64,000 nt of DNA from Kineococcus rhizosphaerae (GCF_003002055.1 NZ_PVZF01000007.1:124001-188000); one strand, 5' to 3'. Positions 17,591 through 26,635 are shown, counted from the first letter of the stretch. The notes: generated by a model from the letters alone, not told the origin. Translations and numbers: made by a program.

Positions 17591-18582
17591 TTCTCGTACA
17601 CCCCTCTCTCGCCGAAGACGTGCGCCAGCTTGTTGGCCCCGATCACGAGCAGGACACCCACGAGGCCCTTGACGAGGCCCGCGGCGGCGGAGGTGCCCCA
17701 GTTCCCGCCGAGGATGCCGTTGTTGTAGACCCAGGTGTCGAGCACCTCGCTGGCCTGCAGCCCGACCGGGCCCTGCTGCAGGAGGATCTGCTCGAACCCC
17801 ACCGACAGGCTGCTGCCGAGGCGCAGGATGAGCAGCAGGACGATGAGCCCCTTCAGGGCCGGCAGCGTGATGTGCCACAGGCGCTGGCGGGAGTTCGCGC
17901 CGTCGACGGCGGCCGCCTCGTACTGCTCCTGGTCGATGCGGGAGATCGCGGCGAGGAACAGGATCGTGCCCCACCCGGCGTCCTTCCAGATCGCCTGGCT
18001 CGTCACGAGCGCCTTGAACAGCTCCGGGGCGCCGATGATGTGCAGGACGGGGAAGTCGTGCTGGACGAGGAACGTGTTCAGCATCCCGGCGTTGCCGAGC
18101 ATCTGCTGGAACAGCGCGACGACGATGACCCACGACAGGAAGTGCGGCAGGTAGAGGATCGACTGCAGCGTCCGCTTGAGCCGCTCCCCCGCCAGGCTGT
18201 TGAGCACCAGGGCCAGGGCCAGCGGGACGGGGAAGATCAGCACGGTCTGGATGACCGTGAGGACGATCGTGTTCCACAGCGCGTTGCGGAACTCGGGGTT
18301 GCCGTCCCACAGGAAGGAGAAGTTCTGCCAGCCGACCCAGTCGGACTCGGTGAGCCCGAGGTAGGGCTGGTAGTCCTGCCAGGCGATGACGTTGCCCAGG
18401 AGCGGAACGTAGTGGAACACGATCAGCGCGAGCGCGCCGGGCAGGCCGATGGCGACGAGCAGCGCCTGGTCGCGCGTGAGCCGGGGCCGGCGCCGGGTGG
18501 ACGTCGTGACCGTCACGGGGGTCGTCCGCGAACCCGTGGTCGCGGCGCTGTTCTTCTCACGGGTCGAGTTCGTTCTCACCAT
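17587..18582 (-). CDS. Carbohydrate ABC permease (LplB-like)
   Basis: This 331-residue protein has a basic Thr/Ser-rich N-terminus, six membrane helices beginning near residue 40, and the contact loop EAAAVDGANSRQRLWHITLPAL (starting YEAAAVDGA). The start ATG at 18582 has CAGGAG 4 nt upstream. It is the first gene of the transport unit; a LacI-type palindrome lies 61 nt upstream. It pairs with the next permease. Confidence 0.9.
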   Translation of the reverse strand: MVRTNSTREKNSAATTGSRTTPVTVTTSTRRRPRLTRDQALLVAIGLPGALALIVFHYVPLLGNVIAWQDYQPYLGLTESDWVGWQNFSFLWDGNPEFRNALWNTIVLTVIQTVLIFPVPLALALVLNSLAGERLKRTLQSILYLPHFLSWVIVVALFQQMLGNAGMLNTFLVQHDFPVLHIIGAPELFKALVTSQAIWKDAGWGTILFLAAISRIDQEQYEAAAVDGANSRQRLWHITLPALKGLIVLLLILRLGSSLSVGFEQILLQQGPVGLQASEVLDTWVYNNGILGGNWGTSAAAGLVKGLVGVLLVIGANKLAHVFGERGVYEK

Positions 18583-18642
18583 TGAGCTCCTGACAGAACA
18601 CCTGCACGGTCACCTGGACGGTGGGGCGCCGGGACCCGGATC

Positions 18643-18660
18643 GGGGTAAACGCTTACCCC
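18643..18660. promoter_or_regulatory. LacI-family-type operator palindrome
   Basis: An 18-nt palindrome GGGGTAAACGCTTACCCC with the central CG and A/T-rich half-sites typical of LacI-family operators lies 61-78 nt upstream of the first permease gene. It probably controls the transport operon in response to the imported sugar. No lacI-type gene is in the window. Confidence 0.75.
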
Positions 18661-18752
18661 CGGAGTTCCCCGACGCTAGCACGGCGGTTGCGGGGACGGA
18701 AGGGTTTCCCCGGCCCGATCCCGCGCTGCCGCAACGCTTCACCGGAACGCCG

Positions 18753-19625
18753 TCACGAGACGGTCACGGCTCCGAGCACCTCCTTCGCCCACGCGAACGA
18801 GAGGCGGTGCGACTCGGCGACGGAGGAGACGCTGGGGTGGTCGACCTCGATCATGTAGTCACCGTCGTAGTCGTCCGGGAGCGCCTCGAGCACCGCACCG
18901 AGGTCGAGGACCCCCCGTCCCGGCTCGGCCCACAACCGGCCGCTGTCGGAGATCTCGCGGTAGCTCCCCCGGGCTTCCCGCGCCGGCAGGTGGTCGGCGT
19001 ACACGTCCTTGAGGTGGATCCCCCCGATCCGGTCGGCGTACCGCCGGATCAGCGCCACGGGGTCGGCCCCGGCCCAGAACAGGTGCCCCGTGTCCGGCCC
19101 GAAGCCGAGGAGGTCCGGGCCGAGGGTGTCGAGCAACGTCGTCACCTCGTGCTCGGTCTCGAACACGCCCCCGACGTGCGAGTGGTGCAGCGGGCGGATC
19201 CCCTCCGAGACCAGCACCTCGCACACCTTCCCGGCGTTCTCCACGGCCCGGTCCAGGCGGCCCTGGTCGAACCCGGCCCCCACCGCCGGCCGCTCCATCC
19301 GGGCGGGCACGGCCATCGAGGACAGCATGGCGCGGTCGAGCCCGAGCTCGGCCTGCGTCGCCGCGAAGCCGCGCGCCCGCTCCAGCACCTCCCCCATCTC
19401 GACGGTCTCGTCGAGCGGGCTGGAGAACAGGCTCAGCGACGGGCTCAGCCCGAACCCGTCGATCCAGCGCGCGTACTCGGCGGCGGACATGCCGTCGAGG
19501 ACGTCGGCCTTGACGGCGGTGAACCCGATCTCGGCGAGGTCGGTGAACGCGCGCTCGAAGACCTCCCTCGTCTTGCCGGCCTTGGCCCAGTACGGGATGG
19601 GGTTCGCGGCGATCCTGCGGGTCAT
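18753..19625 (-). CDS. Sugar phosphate isomerase/epimerase (xylose-isomerase-like TIM barrel)
   Basis: This 290-residue protein belongs to the AP-endonuclease-2-type TIM-barrel family that includes IolE, IolI and hydroxypyruvate isomerase. Visible metal-site features are HHSHVG near residue 146, GFGPDTGHLFWAG, GGIHLKDVY and MIEVDHPS, which supply the His, Asp and Glu ligands. It follows the Gfo/Idh gene by 11 nt. Together they look like two successive steps of a polyol or sugar-acid pathway. The exact substrate is unknown. Confidence 0.82.
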   Translation of the reverse strand: MTRRIAANPIPYWAKAGKTREVFERAFTDLAEIGFTAVKADVLDGMSAAEYARWIDGFGLSPSLSLFSSPLDETVEMGEVLERARGFAATQAELGLDRAMLSSMAVPARMERPAVGAGFDQGRLDRAVENAGKVCEVLVSEGIRPLHHSHVGGVFETEHEVTTLLDTLGPDLLGFGPDTGHLFWAGADPVALIRRYADRIGGIHLKDVYADHLPAREARGSYREISDSGRLWAEPGRGVLDLGAVLEALPDDYDGDYMIEVDHPSVSSVAESHRLSFAWAKEVLGAVTVS

Positions 19626-19636
19626 CGGCGTTCCTC

Positions 19637-20731
19637 TCAGGCGACGGGGACGGGGGTCAGGGACACCGGGCGCCCGGTGCGCTGGGACTCGTACAACCCG
19701 GTGATGACGGCGACGGCCTGCCGGTTCTCCTCCAGCCCGACGAGCACGGGTCCCTCCCCGCGCACGGCGGCGAGGAAGTCGCGGTACTGGTCCAGGTGCG
19801 CGTCGGGCATGGCCCCCTCGACCGAGACGGTCGGGGCCGGCAGCGAACCGTCGGGTCCGGCGAACCGCTGCACCTGGTTGTCCCGGCCCCGTCCCCCCAT
19901 GAACGCCTCGGCGGGTTCCTGCCCGACGGGTGTGCCGTGGAAGAACACGAGGCGGTCATCCTCGATGACGGCGGCGCCGCGGTCGCCGTGGACCTGCAGG
20001 CGCGTGCTGAGCCCCGGGTAGACCGCGGTCGACCCGTGGACGGTGGCCAGCGCACCGGAGGCGAACCGGACGACGCCGACCGCGACGTCCTCGACCTCGA
20101 TGCGCTCGTGCGCGAGGGTCCCGGTGAACCCGAACACCTCGACGGGTTCGCCCAGGGCCGCGACCAGCAGGTCGACGGTGTGGACGCCCTGGTTCATCAG
20201 CGCGCCCCCGCCGTCGAGGGCCCACGTCCCGCGCCACTGGCCGGAGTCGTAGTAGGTCTGGCCCCGCCACCAGTCGACGTTCGCCACGGCGGAGGTGATC
20301 CGGCCGAACTCCCCGGCGCGCACCGCGTCGAGCACGATCCGCGACGACGGGTCGAACCGGTGCTGGGAGACGACCCCGACGAGGGTCCCCGCGCGGTCGC
20401 GGGCGGCGATGAGCTCGTCGATGCGTTCCACGGTCGTCTCGGCGGGTTTCTCGACGAGGACGTGCTTGCCCGCGGCGAGGGCCTGCCGGGCGAGGTCGCC
20501 GTGCAGGCCGGTGGGGGTGCAGACGACGACGACGTCGATCTCGACCTCGCGCAGCGCCTCCTCCAGCGAGGCGAACGCGCGGCCGCCGCGTTCGTCGGCC
20601 AGCGCCTGCGCGCGGTCGACGAGGACGTCCACGACGGCGACGAGCTCGGCCTCGTCGGCGAGCTGGTGCAGGACGACGCCGTGCTGGCGGGCGATGACGC
20701 CGCCGCCGACGATCGCGAAACGGGTTCTCAT
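19637..20731 (-). CDS. Gfo/Idh/MocA-family oxidoreductase
   Basis: The start is the ATG at 20731, which overlaps the upstream stop codon (ATGA). The 364-residue protein has the Rossmann loop IVGGGVIARQH, then VVCTPTGLHGDLA and the catalytic Lys in VEKPAET. A GGGALMNQGVHTVDLL segment gives the Asp/His pair of the family active site. Members oxidise sugars, inositols or sugar derivatives with NAD(P). It is translationally coupled to the 2-hydroxyacid dehydrogenase gene. Confidence 0.88.
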   Translation of the reverse strand: MRTRFAIVGGGVIARQHGVVLHQLADEAELVAVVDVLVDRAQALADERGGRAFASLEEALREVEIDVVVVCTPTGLHGDLARQALAAGKHVLVEKPAETTVERIDELIAARDRAGTLVGVVSQHRFDPSSRIVLDAVRAGEFGRITSAVANVDWWRGQTYYDSGQWRGTWALDGGGALMNQGVHTVDLLVAALGEPVEVFGFTGTLAHERIEVEDVAVGVVRFASGALATVHGSTAVYPGLSTRLQVHGDRGAAVIEDDRLVFFHGTPVGQEPAEAFMGGRGRDNQVQRFAGPDGSLPAPTVSVEGAMPDAHLDQYRDFLAAVRGEGPVLVGLEENRQAVAVITGLYESQRTGRPVSLTPVPVA

Positions 20732-21726
20732 GCGGAGTGCTCCAGGGTCGTGACGGTGACTTCGTGGGCGAAGGGCTGCCCGGCGGCGAAGCGCCCGACC
20801 TCGTCGGCCGCCGACGCCGTCAGCCGGCGCAGCTCGTTGCCGAGCGAGCCCGCGACGTGCGGGGTGAGCAGGACGTTCGGGCGGTCCCACAGCGGGTGGT
20901 CCGCGGGCAGGGGTTCGGGGTCGGTGACGTCCAGGACGCCGTGCAGGCGACCGGAGACGAGCTCGGCGGTGAGGGCCCAGGGGTCCACCACGGCCCCGCG
21001 GGCGGTGTTCACGACCGTCGCGCCGTCGCGCAGCCGGGCCAGGAGCTCGGCGCCGACCAGGCCCCGGGTCTCGGGCAGCAGCGGGGTGTGGACGGACAGG
21101 ACGTCGGAGCGGTCGAACAGCTCGGTGAGCCCGACGGGTTCGGCGCCCAGGGCGCGGACCTCGGCGTCAGGCACGTAGGGGTCGTGCAGCAGGACGTGCA
21201 GGTCGTGGGGGCGCAGCAGGTCGACGACCCGCCGGCCCACCCGCGAGGCCGACAGGATCCCGACCGTCGCGCCGAGGTTGCCGCCGGCGTCGCGCACGAG
21301 CGGCCGGCCCCGGGTCAGCGCGAACTCGTGCGCCGCCTCCAGGACCCGCTTGCCGGCGAGCAGGACGACCGCGAGCGTGAACTCGGCGACGGGCACCGCG
21401 TTCGCCGCCGCCGCCGAGGAGACCCCGATGCCGGCCTCCCAGACGGCGGGGGTCACGTGGTCGCGCACCGTCCCGGCGGTGTGGACGACGGCGCGCAGCC
21501 GCGGGGCGTCCGCCACGACGGAGGCCGTCAGCGGCGGGCAGCCCCAGCCCGTCACGAGCACTTGCGTGCCGGCGAGCGCCGCGCGGGCGGCCGGGGAGGA
21601 GAACTCCTCCAGCACCCCGGGGCGGACGTCGGCGACCTCGCCGAGGCGGTCGAGGAACTCGAGGTCGACGACGCGGTCGAAGGTGGCGGCGGCCATGGCC
21701 AGGGTGACCGCGGGCCTGTTCGTCAC
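20728..21726 (-). CDS. NAD-dependent D-2-hydroxyacid dehydrogenase
   Basis: The start is the GTG at 21726, with GGGAG 6 nt upstream; open frame further upstream is not used. The 332-residue product has the family catalytic set: Arg in NTARGAVVD, Glu in VTDPEP and His in TPHVAGS. The NAD-binding region is unusual, with VGILSASRVGRRV in place of GxGxxG. It is the first gene of the catabolic run. Likely substrates are glyoxylate/hydroxypyruvate or a longer 2-keto acid produced by the pathway. Confidence 0.85.
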   Translation of the reverse strand: MTNRPAVTLAMAAATFDRVVDLEFLDRLGEVADVRPGVLEEFSSPAARAALAGTQVLVTGWGCPPLTASVVADAPRLRAVVHTAGTVRDHVTPAVWEAGIGVSSAAAANAVPVAEFTLAVVLLAGKRVLEAAHEFALTRGRPLVRDAGGNLGATVGILSASRVGRRVVDLLRPHDLHVLLHDPYVPDAEVRALGAEPVGLTELFDRSDVLSVHTPLLPETRGLVGAELLARLRDGATVVNTARGAVVDPWALTAELVSGRLHGVLDVTDPEPLPADHPLWDRPNVLLTPHVAGSLGNELRRLTASAADEVGRFAAGQPFAHEVTVTTLEHSA

Positions 21727-21890
21727 GCGCGCTCCCGGTGGTTCACGGGCTCCTCGTCGTCGAGGTGCCCTGGGGCCGTCACCGTGTCGTGCGTGAGCGA
21801 GCACGGTCAAGGTCGTTCGATCAGGGCCGATCGATCGATCCGACGCTCTCCGGACGCGCTGGTCGTGGGCCGGTCGGGCAAGCTGGCCCC

Positions 21891-22859
21891 GTGGACTACG
21901 TGAAACTCGGCCGTACCGGCCTCGAGGTCTCGAAGCTCGTCCTGGGCTGCATGAGCTACGGGGACCCCCACCGGGGCAACCACGCCTGGACGCTGCCGGA
22001 GGCCGACAGCGTCCCCTTCCTGCACCGCGCCCTCGACGCCGGAGTGAACTTCTTCGACACGGCCAACGTCTACTCCGACGGGTCCAGCGAGGAGATCGTC
22101 GGCAAGGCGCTGCTGGCGAAGGTCCCCCGCGACCAGGTCGTCATCGCCACCAAGGTGAACGGCCGGATGCGCCCGGGCCCCAACGGCGCGGGGCTGTCGC
22201 GGCACGCGATCCTCACCGAGATCGACAACTCCCTGCGCCGCCTCGGCACCGACCACGTCGACCTCTACCAGATCCACCGGTTCGACACCACGGTGCCGCT
22301 GGAGGAGACGCTGCAGGCGCTGCACGACGTCGTCGTGGCCGGCAAGGTCCGCTACCTGGGGGCGAGTTCCATGTGGGCGTGGCAGTTCGCCAAGGCCCTG
22401 CACCTGCAGGAGCTCCACGGCTGGACGCGGTTCTCGACGATGCAGAACCACTACAACCTGCTCTACCGCGAGGAGGAGCGGGAGATGCTGCCGCTGTGCG
22501 CCGACGAGGGGATCGGCGTCATCCCGTGGAGCCCGCTGGCACGCGGGAAGCTGACGCGCGACTGGGACGCCGAGACCACCCGCTCGGAGACCGACGAGTT
22601 CGGCAAGACCCTGTACCGCGACTCCGACGCCGAGGTCGTGGCGGCGGTGGCCCGGGTCGCCGAGCGCCGCGGGGTGCCGCGGGCCCAGGTGGCGCTGGCG
22701 TGGGTGGCGCGCAACCCGGTGGTGACCGCGCCGATCGTGGGGGCGACGAAGCCGCAGCACCTCGAGGACGCGATCGCCGCGGTGGACCTGGAACTGACGG
22801 ACGACGAGGTCGCCGAGCTCGAGGCGCCCTACGAGCCGCACTCGGTCGCGGGGTTCTGA
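21891..22859 (+). CDS. Aldo/keto reductase
   Basis: The start is the GTG at 21891 (VDYVKLGRTGLEVSKL), where typical family sequence begins. The 322-residue protein has the catalytic tetrad: Asp and Tyr in FFDTANVYSDG, Lys in VIATKVNG and His in LYQIHRFD. The C-terminal WVARNPVVTAPIVGATK binds the NADPH phosphate. It is divergent from the 2-hydroxyacid dehydrogenase gene across a 164-nt gap holding a CGATCGATCG palindrome, and may belong to the same sugar pathway. Confidence 0.9.
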   Translation: MDYVKLGRTGLEVSKLVLGCMSYGDPHRGNHAWTLPEADSVPFLHRALDAGVNFFDTANVYSDGSSEEIVGKALLAKVPRDQVVIATKVNGRMRPGPNGAGLSRHAILTEIDNSLRRLGTDHVDLYQIHRFDTTVPLEETLQALHDVVVAGKVRYLGASSMWAWQFAKALHLQELHGWTRFSTMQNHYNLLYREEEREMLPLCADEGIGVIPWSPLARGKLTRDWDAETTRSETDEFGKTLYRDSDAEVVAAVARVAERRGVPRAQVALAWVARNPVVTAPIVGATKPQHLEDAIAAVDLELTDDEVAELEAPYEPHSVAGF

Positions 22860-22862
22860 GAC

Positions 22863-22904
22863 CCGTCCCACCGCGACCGGGCGCGCCCGGTCGCGGTGGG
22901 ACGG
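22863..22904. terminator. 42-nt perfect palindrome without loop
   Basis: Two 21-nt arms (CCGTCCCACCGCGACCGGGCG and complement, given here in full length of one arm minus none) meet with no spacer. It lies between the convergent aldo/keto reductase and GGDEF-EAL genes, 3 nt from one stop codon and 3 nt from the other. A two-way terminator is the simplest reading. Confidence 0.8.
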
Positions 22905-22907
22905 CCG

Positions 22908-25184
22908 TCAGTCCGTCGGCCGCCACGGGTCGGGGGTGGACGGGACGGGGCGTCCCAGGTGGTGACCCTGACCGTGGGAGACCCCCAGGTCGCGCAGGCA
23001 CTGCAGCTCGTGGACGTCCTCGATGCCTTCGGCGACGACCCGGGCGCCCGTCTGGTGGGCGAAGGTCGTCAAGGACGCCGCCAGCGCCCGCCGGGTGGCG
23101 TCGAGGTGGATGCCGCGGATCAGGCTCACGTCCAGCTTGATGAAGTCCGGTTGCAGGGCCAGCACGTGGCGCAGGCTGGCGAACCCGGCCCCGGCGTCGT
23201 CGACGGCGACGCGCAGGCCGTCCTCGCGCAACGGCGCCAGGTGCCGCAGCAGCCCGGGGTAGTCGTCGACCGCCTCGTGCTCGGTGATCTCCAGCACGAG
23301 GTCCTCGCGCGACCACCCGTCCAGCGCGCGGGCCAGGGCGGGCAAGGCGGCCAGGGCGGGACTGACGTTCAGCGACAGGAAACCGTCCCCGGCGGGACGC
23401 TGCCGCAGCGCTGCGCGCACCGCGGCGAGTTCCAGCTCCTGTCCCGCCCCCACCCGCGCGGCGTCGGCGAACCAGGTGTCGGGGGCACCGGCGGGGAAGC
23501 GGCTCAGCGCCTCGTGGCCCACCGGACGCAGACCGGCCAGCTCGACGACGGGCTGGTAGACCGGGCGCGGCCCCCCGTCGCGGTGCAGCGCGTCCAGCCG
23601 GGCCAGCACCGAGCGGCGTTCACGGACCCGGTGCTGCTCGTGGGTGAGCAGCTCCCCCAGCGCTTCGGCGATGATCTCCAGCACCCCGGCGTCACGTTCG
23701 CGCAGACCCGGCTGCGCGGTGGTCGACAGCGCGCACAGCGTCCCGTAGAGGCTGCCGTCGTCCAGGCGCACCGGGACGCCCACGTAGGCGCCGATGCCCA
23801 CGGCGGTGGTGATGGGCAGGGTCGAGGTGAGCGGGTGCGCGTCGGCGTCCGCGACGACGGGTTCGAGGGAACCGTCCAGCACCCGCTGGCAGTAGGTCGC
23901 GCTGCGGTGGGTGTCGAACCCGCGCAGGTCGAGGGTGCCGGGAGCGCCGGCGGTGTTCCGCAACGTCCAGGTGTCACCGGAGAACTGCCCCAGGACGGCG
24001 GCGTCCATGCCCAGCTGACGACGCGCCACGTCGAGCAGCCGGTCGATGCGCGCGTTGAGCGCGGCACCGCCCACCGGCTGCGGGGTGGTCTCCAGCAGGT
24101 CCACCGGGAAGGGGCCCGCACCGGCCGCCGGGAACCGTTGCGCGGCGGCGGTGGCCACCTGCCCGGCCCGCGCGCTCTTGTCGGCGTACATGGCGGCGTC
24201 GGCCTCCCGCCACGCCGCGGCCAGGCCCGTCGCCGCGCGCCGGGTCGCCGCTCCCAGCGAGGCGTGCACCCCCGCCGCCCCCAGTCCCTCCCGCAGCCGG
24301 GCGAGCAGCGCGTCGGCCGTCGCGCGGTCCGCCGTGGGCAGCAGGGCCGCGAACTCGTCCCCACCGAGGCGGGCGAGCACGTCACCGGGGCGCAGGTGGG
24401 CGCGCACGACCTGGGCGGTCTGCACGAGGAGGGCGTCACCGGCGTCGTGCCCCTGCGTGTCGTTGAGCGTCTTGAGACCGTCCAGGTCCACCACGAGCAC
24501 CGAGGCGGTGGACCCCAGCCGCTGGGCGCGGGCCTCCTCGGCGGTCAGGGCGCCGTCCCAGGCGCGGCGGTTGCCCACGCCGGTGAGGGCGTCGCGCTCG
24601 GCGACGGCCTCGGCCTGCTCCGCGCGGCGGGCCTCGTGCTCCAGGCGCAGCTCGTAGGACAGCACGGTGGCGAGCAGGTCCGCGGCCAGCTCGACCTCGG
24701 GCAGGTGCTGCTCCAGGGCCGGGTCCACCGCTTCGCGCCCACCCGCGCACAACGTGCCCAGCACGGTGCCGTCGGGACTGGTCAGCGGCACCGACAGGTA
24801 GGAGCGCCAGGGGAAGCCGGTGGCCCGCAGGGCGCGGGCCCACCCGGACTCCTGCTCCACCGCGACGGAGAAGCGCGGTGCCTGCCCCGCGTCCACCGCG
24901 CCGCAGAACGTGTCCTGCCAGAGCAGGACGTCGCCGGCGCGCAGACCGACGTCGGCGGCGTCGAGGGCGGACAGGACGACGTAGTCCTCCCCGTCGCGGC
25001 GCGCCACGGCCCAGGTCTCCAGGCCGACCCGCTCGTGCAGGTGCCGGAGGGTGGCCGCGGCCGCCGTGGCGAAGTCGTCCACGGCCACCGCGGTCGGCGC
25101 GACGAGCCCGGCGGGAGCGGACGACGGCGCGGGCGCGGGACGTGGTGGTGCCGCGCCGTCCGCGTCCTGCGCGTCCGTTCTCAT
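22908..25184 (-). CDS. GAF-GGDEF-GAF-EAL cyclic-di-GMP enzyme
   Basis: The ATG at 25184 is chosen; a GTG 9 nt upstream is possible and neither has a clear ribosome-binding site. Domain order in about 758 residues: GAF (30-180), GGDEF (190-345), GAF (375-510), EAL (520-750). The RLGGDEFAALL signature is intact and RPGD, an inhibitory I-site, lies five residues before it. The EAL half keeps HEALSRF, SLNVSP, LEITEHE, DDAGAG (usually DDFGTG), IKLDVS, AEGIE and GQGHHLGRP. Both synthesis and hydrolysis of c-di-GMP are therefore possible, controlled by two cytosolic GAF sensors. There is no membrane segment. Confidence 0.93.
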   Translation of the reverse strand: MRTDAQDADGAAPPRPAPAPSSAPAGLVAPTAVAVDDFATAAAATLRHLHERVGLETWAVARRDGEDYVVLSALDAADVGLRAGDVLLWQDTFCGAVDAGQAPRFSVAVEQESGWARALRATGFPWRSYLSVPLTSPDGTVLGTLCAGGREAVDPALEQHLPEVELAADLLATVLSYELRLEHEARRAEQAEAVAERDALTGVGNRRAWDGALTAEEARAQRLGSTASVLVVDLDGLKTLNDTQGHDAGDALLVQTAQVVRAHLRPGDVLARLGGDEFAALLPTADRATADALLARLREGLGAAGVHASLGAATRRAATGLAAAWREADAAMYADKSARAGQVATAAAQRFPAAGAGPFPVDLLETTPQPVGGAALNARIDRLLDVARRQLGMDAAVLGQFSGDTWTLRNTAGAPGTLDLRGFDTHRSATYCQRVLDGSLEPVVADADAHPLTSTLPITTAVGIGAYVGVPVRLDDGSLYGTLCALSTTAQPGLRERDAGVLEIIAEALGELLTHEQHRVRERRSVLARLDALHRDGGPRPVYQPVVELAGLRPVGHEALSRFPAGAPDTWFADAARVGAGQELELAAVRAALRQRPAGDGFLSLNVSPALAALPALARALDGWSREDLVLEITEHEAVDDYPGLLRHLAPLREDGLRVAVDDAGAGFASLRHVLALQPDFIKLDVSLIRGIHLDATRRALAASLTTFAHQTGARVVAEGIEDVHELQCLRDLGVSHGQGHHLGRPVPSTPDPWRPTD

Positions 25185-25258
25185 CAGCAGCACCCGGGGT
25201 CGAGGTTCGCAGGGCGGAAGAAGGTGGCGGGGCCGCCCCCGGCGGGAGCGGCGGCGCC

Positions 25259-25501
25259 TCAGATGTCGCGGCGGGTGGTCTCGTGGCGGGTGGTGCCCGA
25301 GACGGGGTCGGCCGTCGTGACGCTCGTGGTCCGGCGGGTGCGGGGCCGGAAGAGGGCGAACTCGAGGATGAGCCCGAGCACGCCGACGAGCATGAGGATG
25401 ACGCCGACGGTCCGGATGTCGATCCCGGAGACGGAGAAGGTCACCGCGAAGGTCAGGATCGCCCCGACGGCGAGCAGGAAGATGCTGGTGCCGAGTCGCA
25501 T
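25259..25501 (-). CDS. Small two-helix membrane protein (DUF6458-like)
   Basis: This 80-residue protein has two hydrophobic helices (about residues 4-25 and 30-50) followed by a Thr/Arg-rich tail. MRLGTSIFLLAVGAILTFAV and GIDIRTVGVILMLVG match a small actinobacterial family (DUF6458). Function is unknown. The start ATG at 25501 is the natural beginning of the first helix. Confidence 0.75.
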   Translation of the reverse strand: MRLGTSIFLLAVGAILTFAVTFSVSGIDIRTVGVILMLVGVLGLILEFALFRPRTRRTTSVTTADPVSGTTRHETTRRDI

Positions 25502-25563
25502 CCTCAGAGAGTGGCGCGCCTCGGCGTGATCCGCGCGCGGAAGGCGTGTCGCACGGGCGGGGC

Positions 25564-26535
25564 TCAGGTCGTCGCGAGCACGGAGCGCGCCAGGGAGTCG
25601 TGGGTGACGAGCGTGGAGACGAGGCCGCTGCGCAGGACGGTGGCGGTGGCCTCGGCGCGCAGGTCGCCGCAGGCCATGGCGATCACGTCGGGGGTGGCGT
25701 GCAGCTGGGGCCCGGTGACGCCGATGACCCGGTCGCTGAGGGCGTCGATCTCCTTGCCGCCCGGTCCGACGAGGACGCCGGTGACCTCCGCGACGACACC
25801 GGCGGCGGTCAGGGCCTCGCGATCGCCGTCCCCGAGGGCGTCGAGCGCCGTGGACTCCCCCGGCCGCCAGGCGCCGACGGACACGACGGCCTTGGTGAGC
25901 CGGTCGAGCTCGGCGAGGGCCTCGCTGATGCCGGACTGGGACCGCAGCGCGTCGGCGGTGGCGGCGTCGGGGACGGCGAGGGGGGCGTAGAAGGTGGTGG
26001 CCGACGAGCCGGTGGCCTCGGCGGCGCGGCGGACGAGCTCGACGGCGCTCTCCTCGACGTCGGGCCGGGGCAGGGCGCCGGAGAGCTGGACGAAGCGGCA
26101 GCCGAGGGTGGCCGAGAGGGTGGCCGCGAGCTGGGAGATGGAGCGCCCCCACGCGAGGCCGACGACGTCCTCGGCGGTGACGCTCTCCTCCAGCAGGCCG
26201 GCGGTGAACGCGGCGACGGCGCGGCGCTGGCCCTGGATCGAGTCGTCCTCGGGGCGCACGACGTAGACGGCCCGGATGCCGAAGCGTTCGCGCAGCGCGT
26301 CGGCGAGGTCCCCGTCGAGGGAGCTGGGCACGACGACCTGGATCTGCACGAGGCCGGCCTCCTGGGCGTCCGCCAGCAGGCGCGCGACCTTGAACCGGCT
26401 GACCCCGAGCTGCCGGGCGATCTCGACCTTCGTCAGGCCCTCGACGTAGAAGCGCCGGGCGGCCGCGGCGGCCAGGGCGAGGGCGCTGGTCGACAGGCGT
26501 CGGGACGCGGCACCACGGGCAGGCGTCTTCGCCAT
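25564..26535 (-). CDS. SorC/DeoR-family sugar-binding regulator
   Basis: The start is the ATG at 26535, preceded by GAGGAGG. The 323-residue protein has an N-terminal helix-turn-helix (LTKVEIARQLGVSRFKVARLL) and a C-terminal SorC-type effector domain (VVGLAWGRSISQLA, VVSVGAW, GVTGPQL). SorC-type regulators bind a phosphorylated or free sugar and control a nearby uptake operon. It is divergent from the polyol transport operon, 199 nt away, which contains two palindromes that may be its operators. Confidence 0.9.
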   Translation of the reverse strand: MAKTPARGAASRRLSTSALALAAAAARRFYVEGLTKVEIARQLGVSRFKVARLLADAQEAGLVQIQVVVPSSLDGDLADALRERFGIRAVYVVRPEDDSIQGQRRAVAAFTAGLLEESVTAEDVVGLAWGRSISQLAATLSATLGCRFVQLSGALPRPDVEESAVELVRRAAEATGSSATTFYAPLAVPDAATADALRSQSGISEALAELDRLTKAVVSVGAWRPGESTALDALGDGDREALTAAGVVAEVTGVLVGPGGKEIDALSDRVIGVTGPQLHATPDVIAMACGDLRAEATATVLRSGLVSTLVTHDSLARSVLATT

Positions 26536-26592
26536 GGGCACCTCCTCGGGAGGACGGACTCGGGGACGGGGAGCGGCGTACGGAGTTGACAG

Positions 26593-26611
26593 TGACCCGG
26601 GCAGCGGGTCA
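26593..26611. promoter_or_regulatory. Inverted repeat in SorC/transport intergenic region
   Basis: TGACCCG and CGGGTCA flank a 5-nt spacer. A TTGACA at 26586-26591 lies directly beside it and could be a -35 element reading toward the transport operon, although no good -10 is seen. It is a candidate operator for the SorC-type regulator. Confidence 0.5.
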
Positions 26612-26635
26612 CGATCAGCACAGCTGAGACTAGCC

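Noticed and set aside
21828-21837. CGATCGATCG as an operator between divergent genes
   Set aside because: It is a simple self-complementary run without spaced half-sites; not enough to call.
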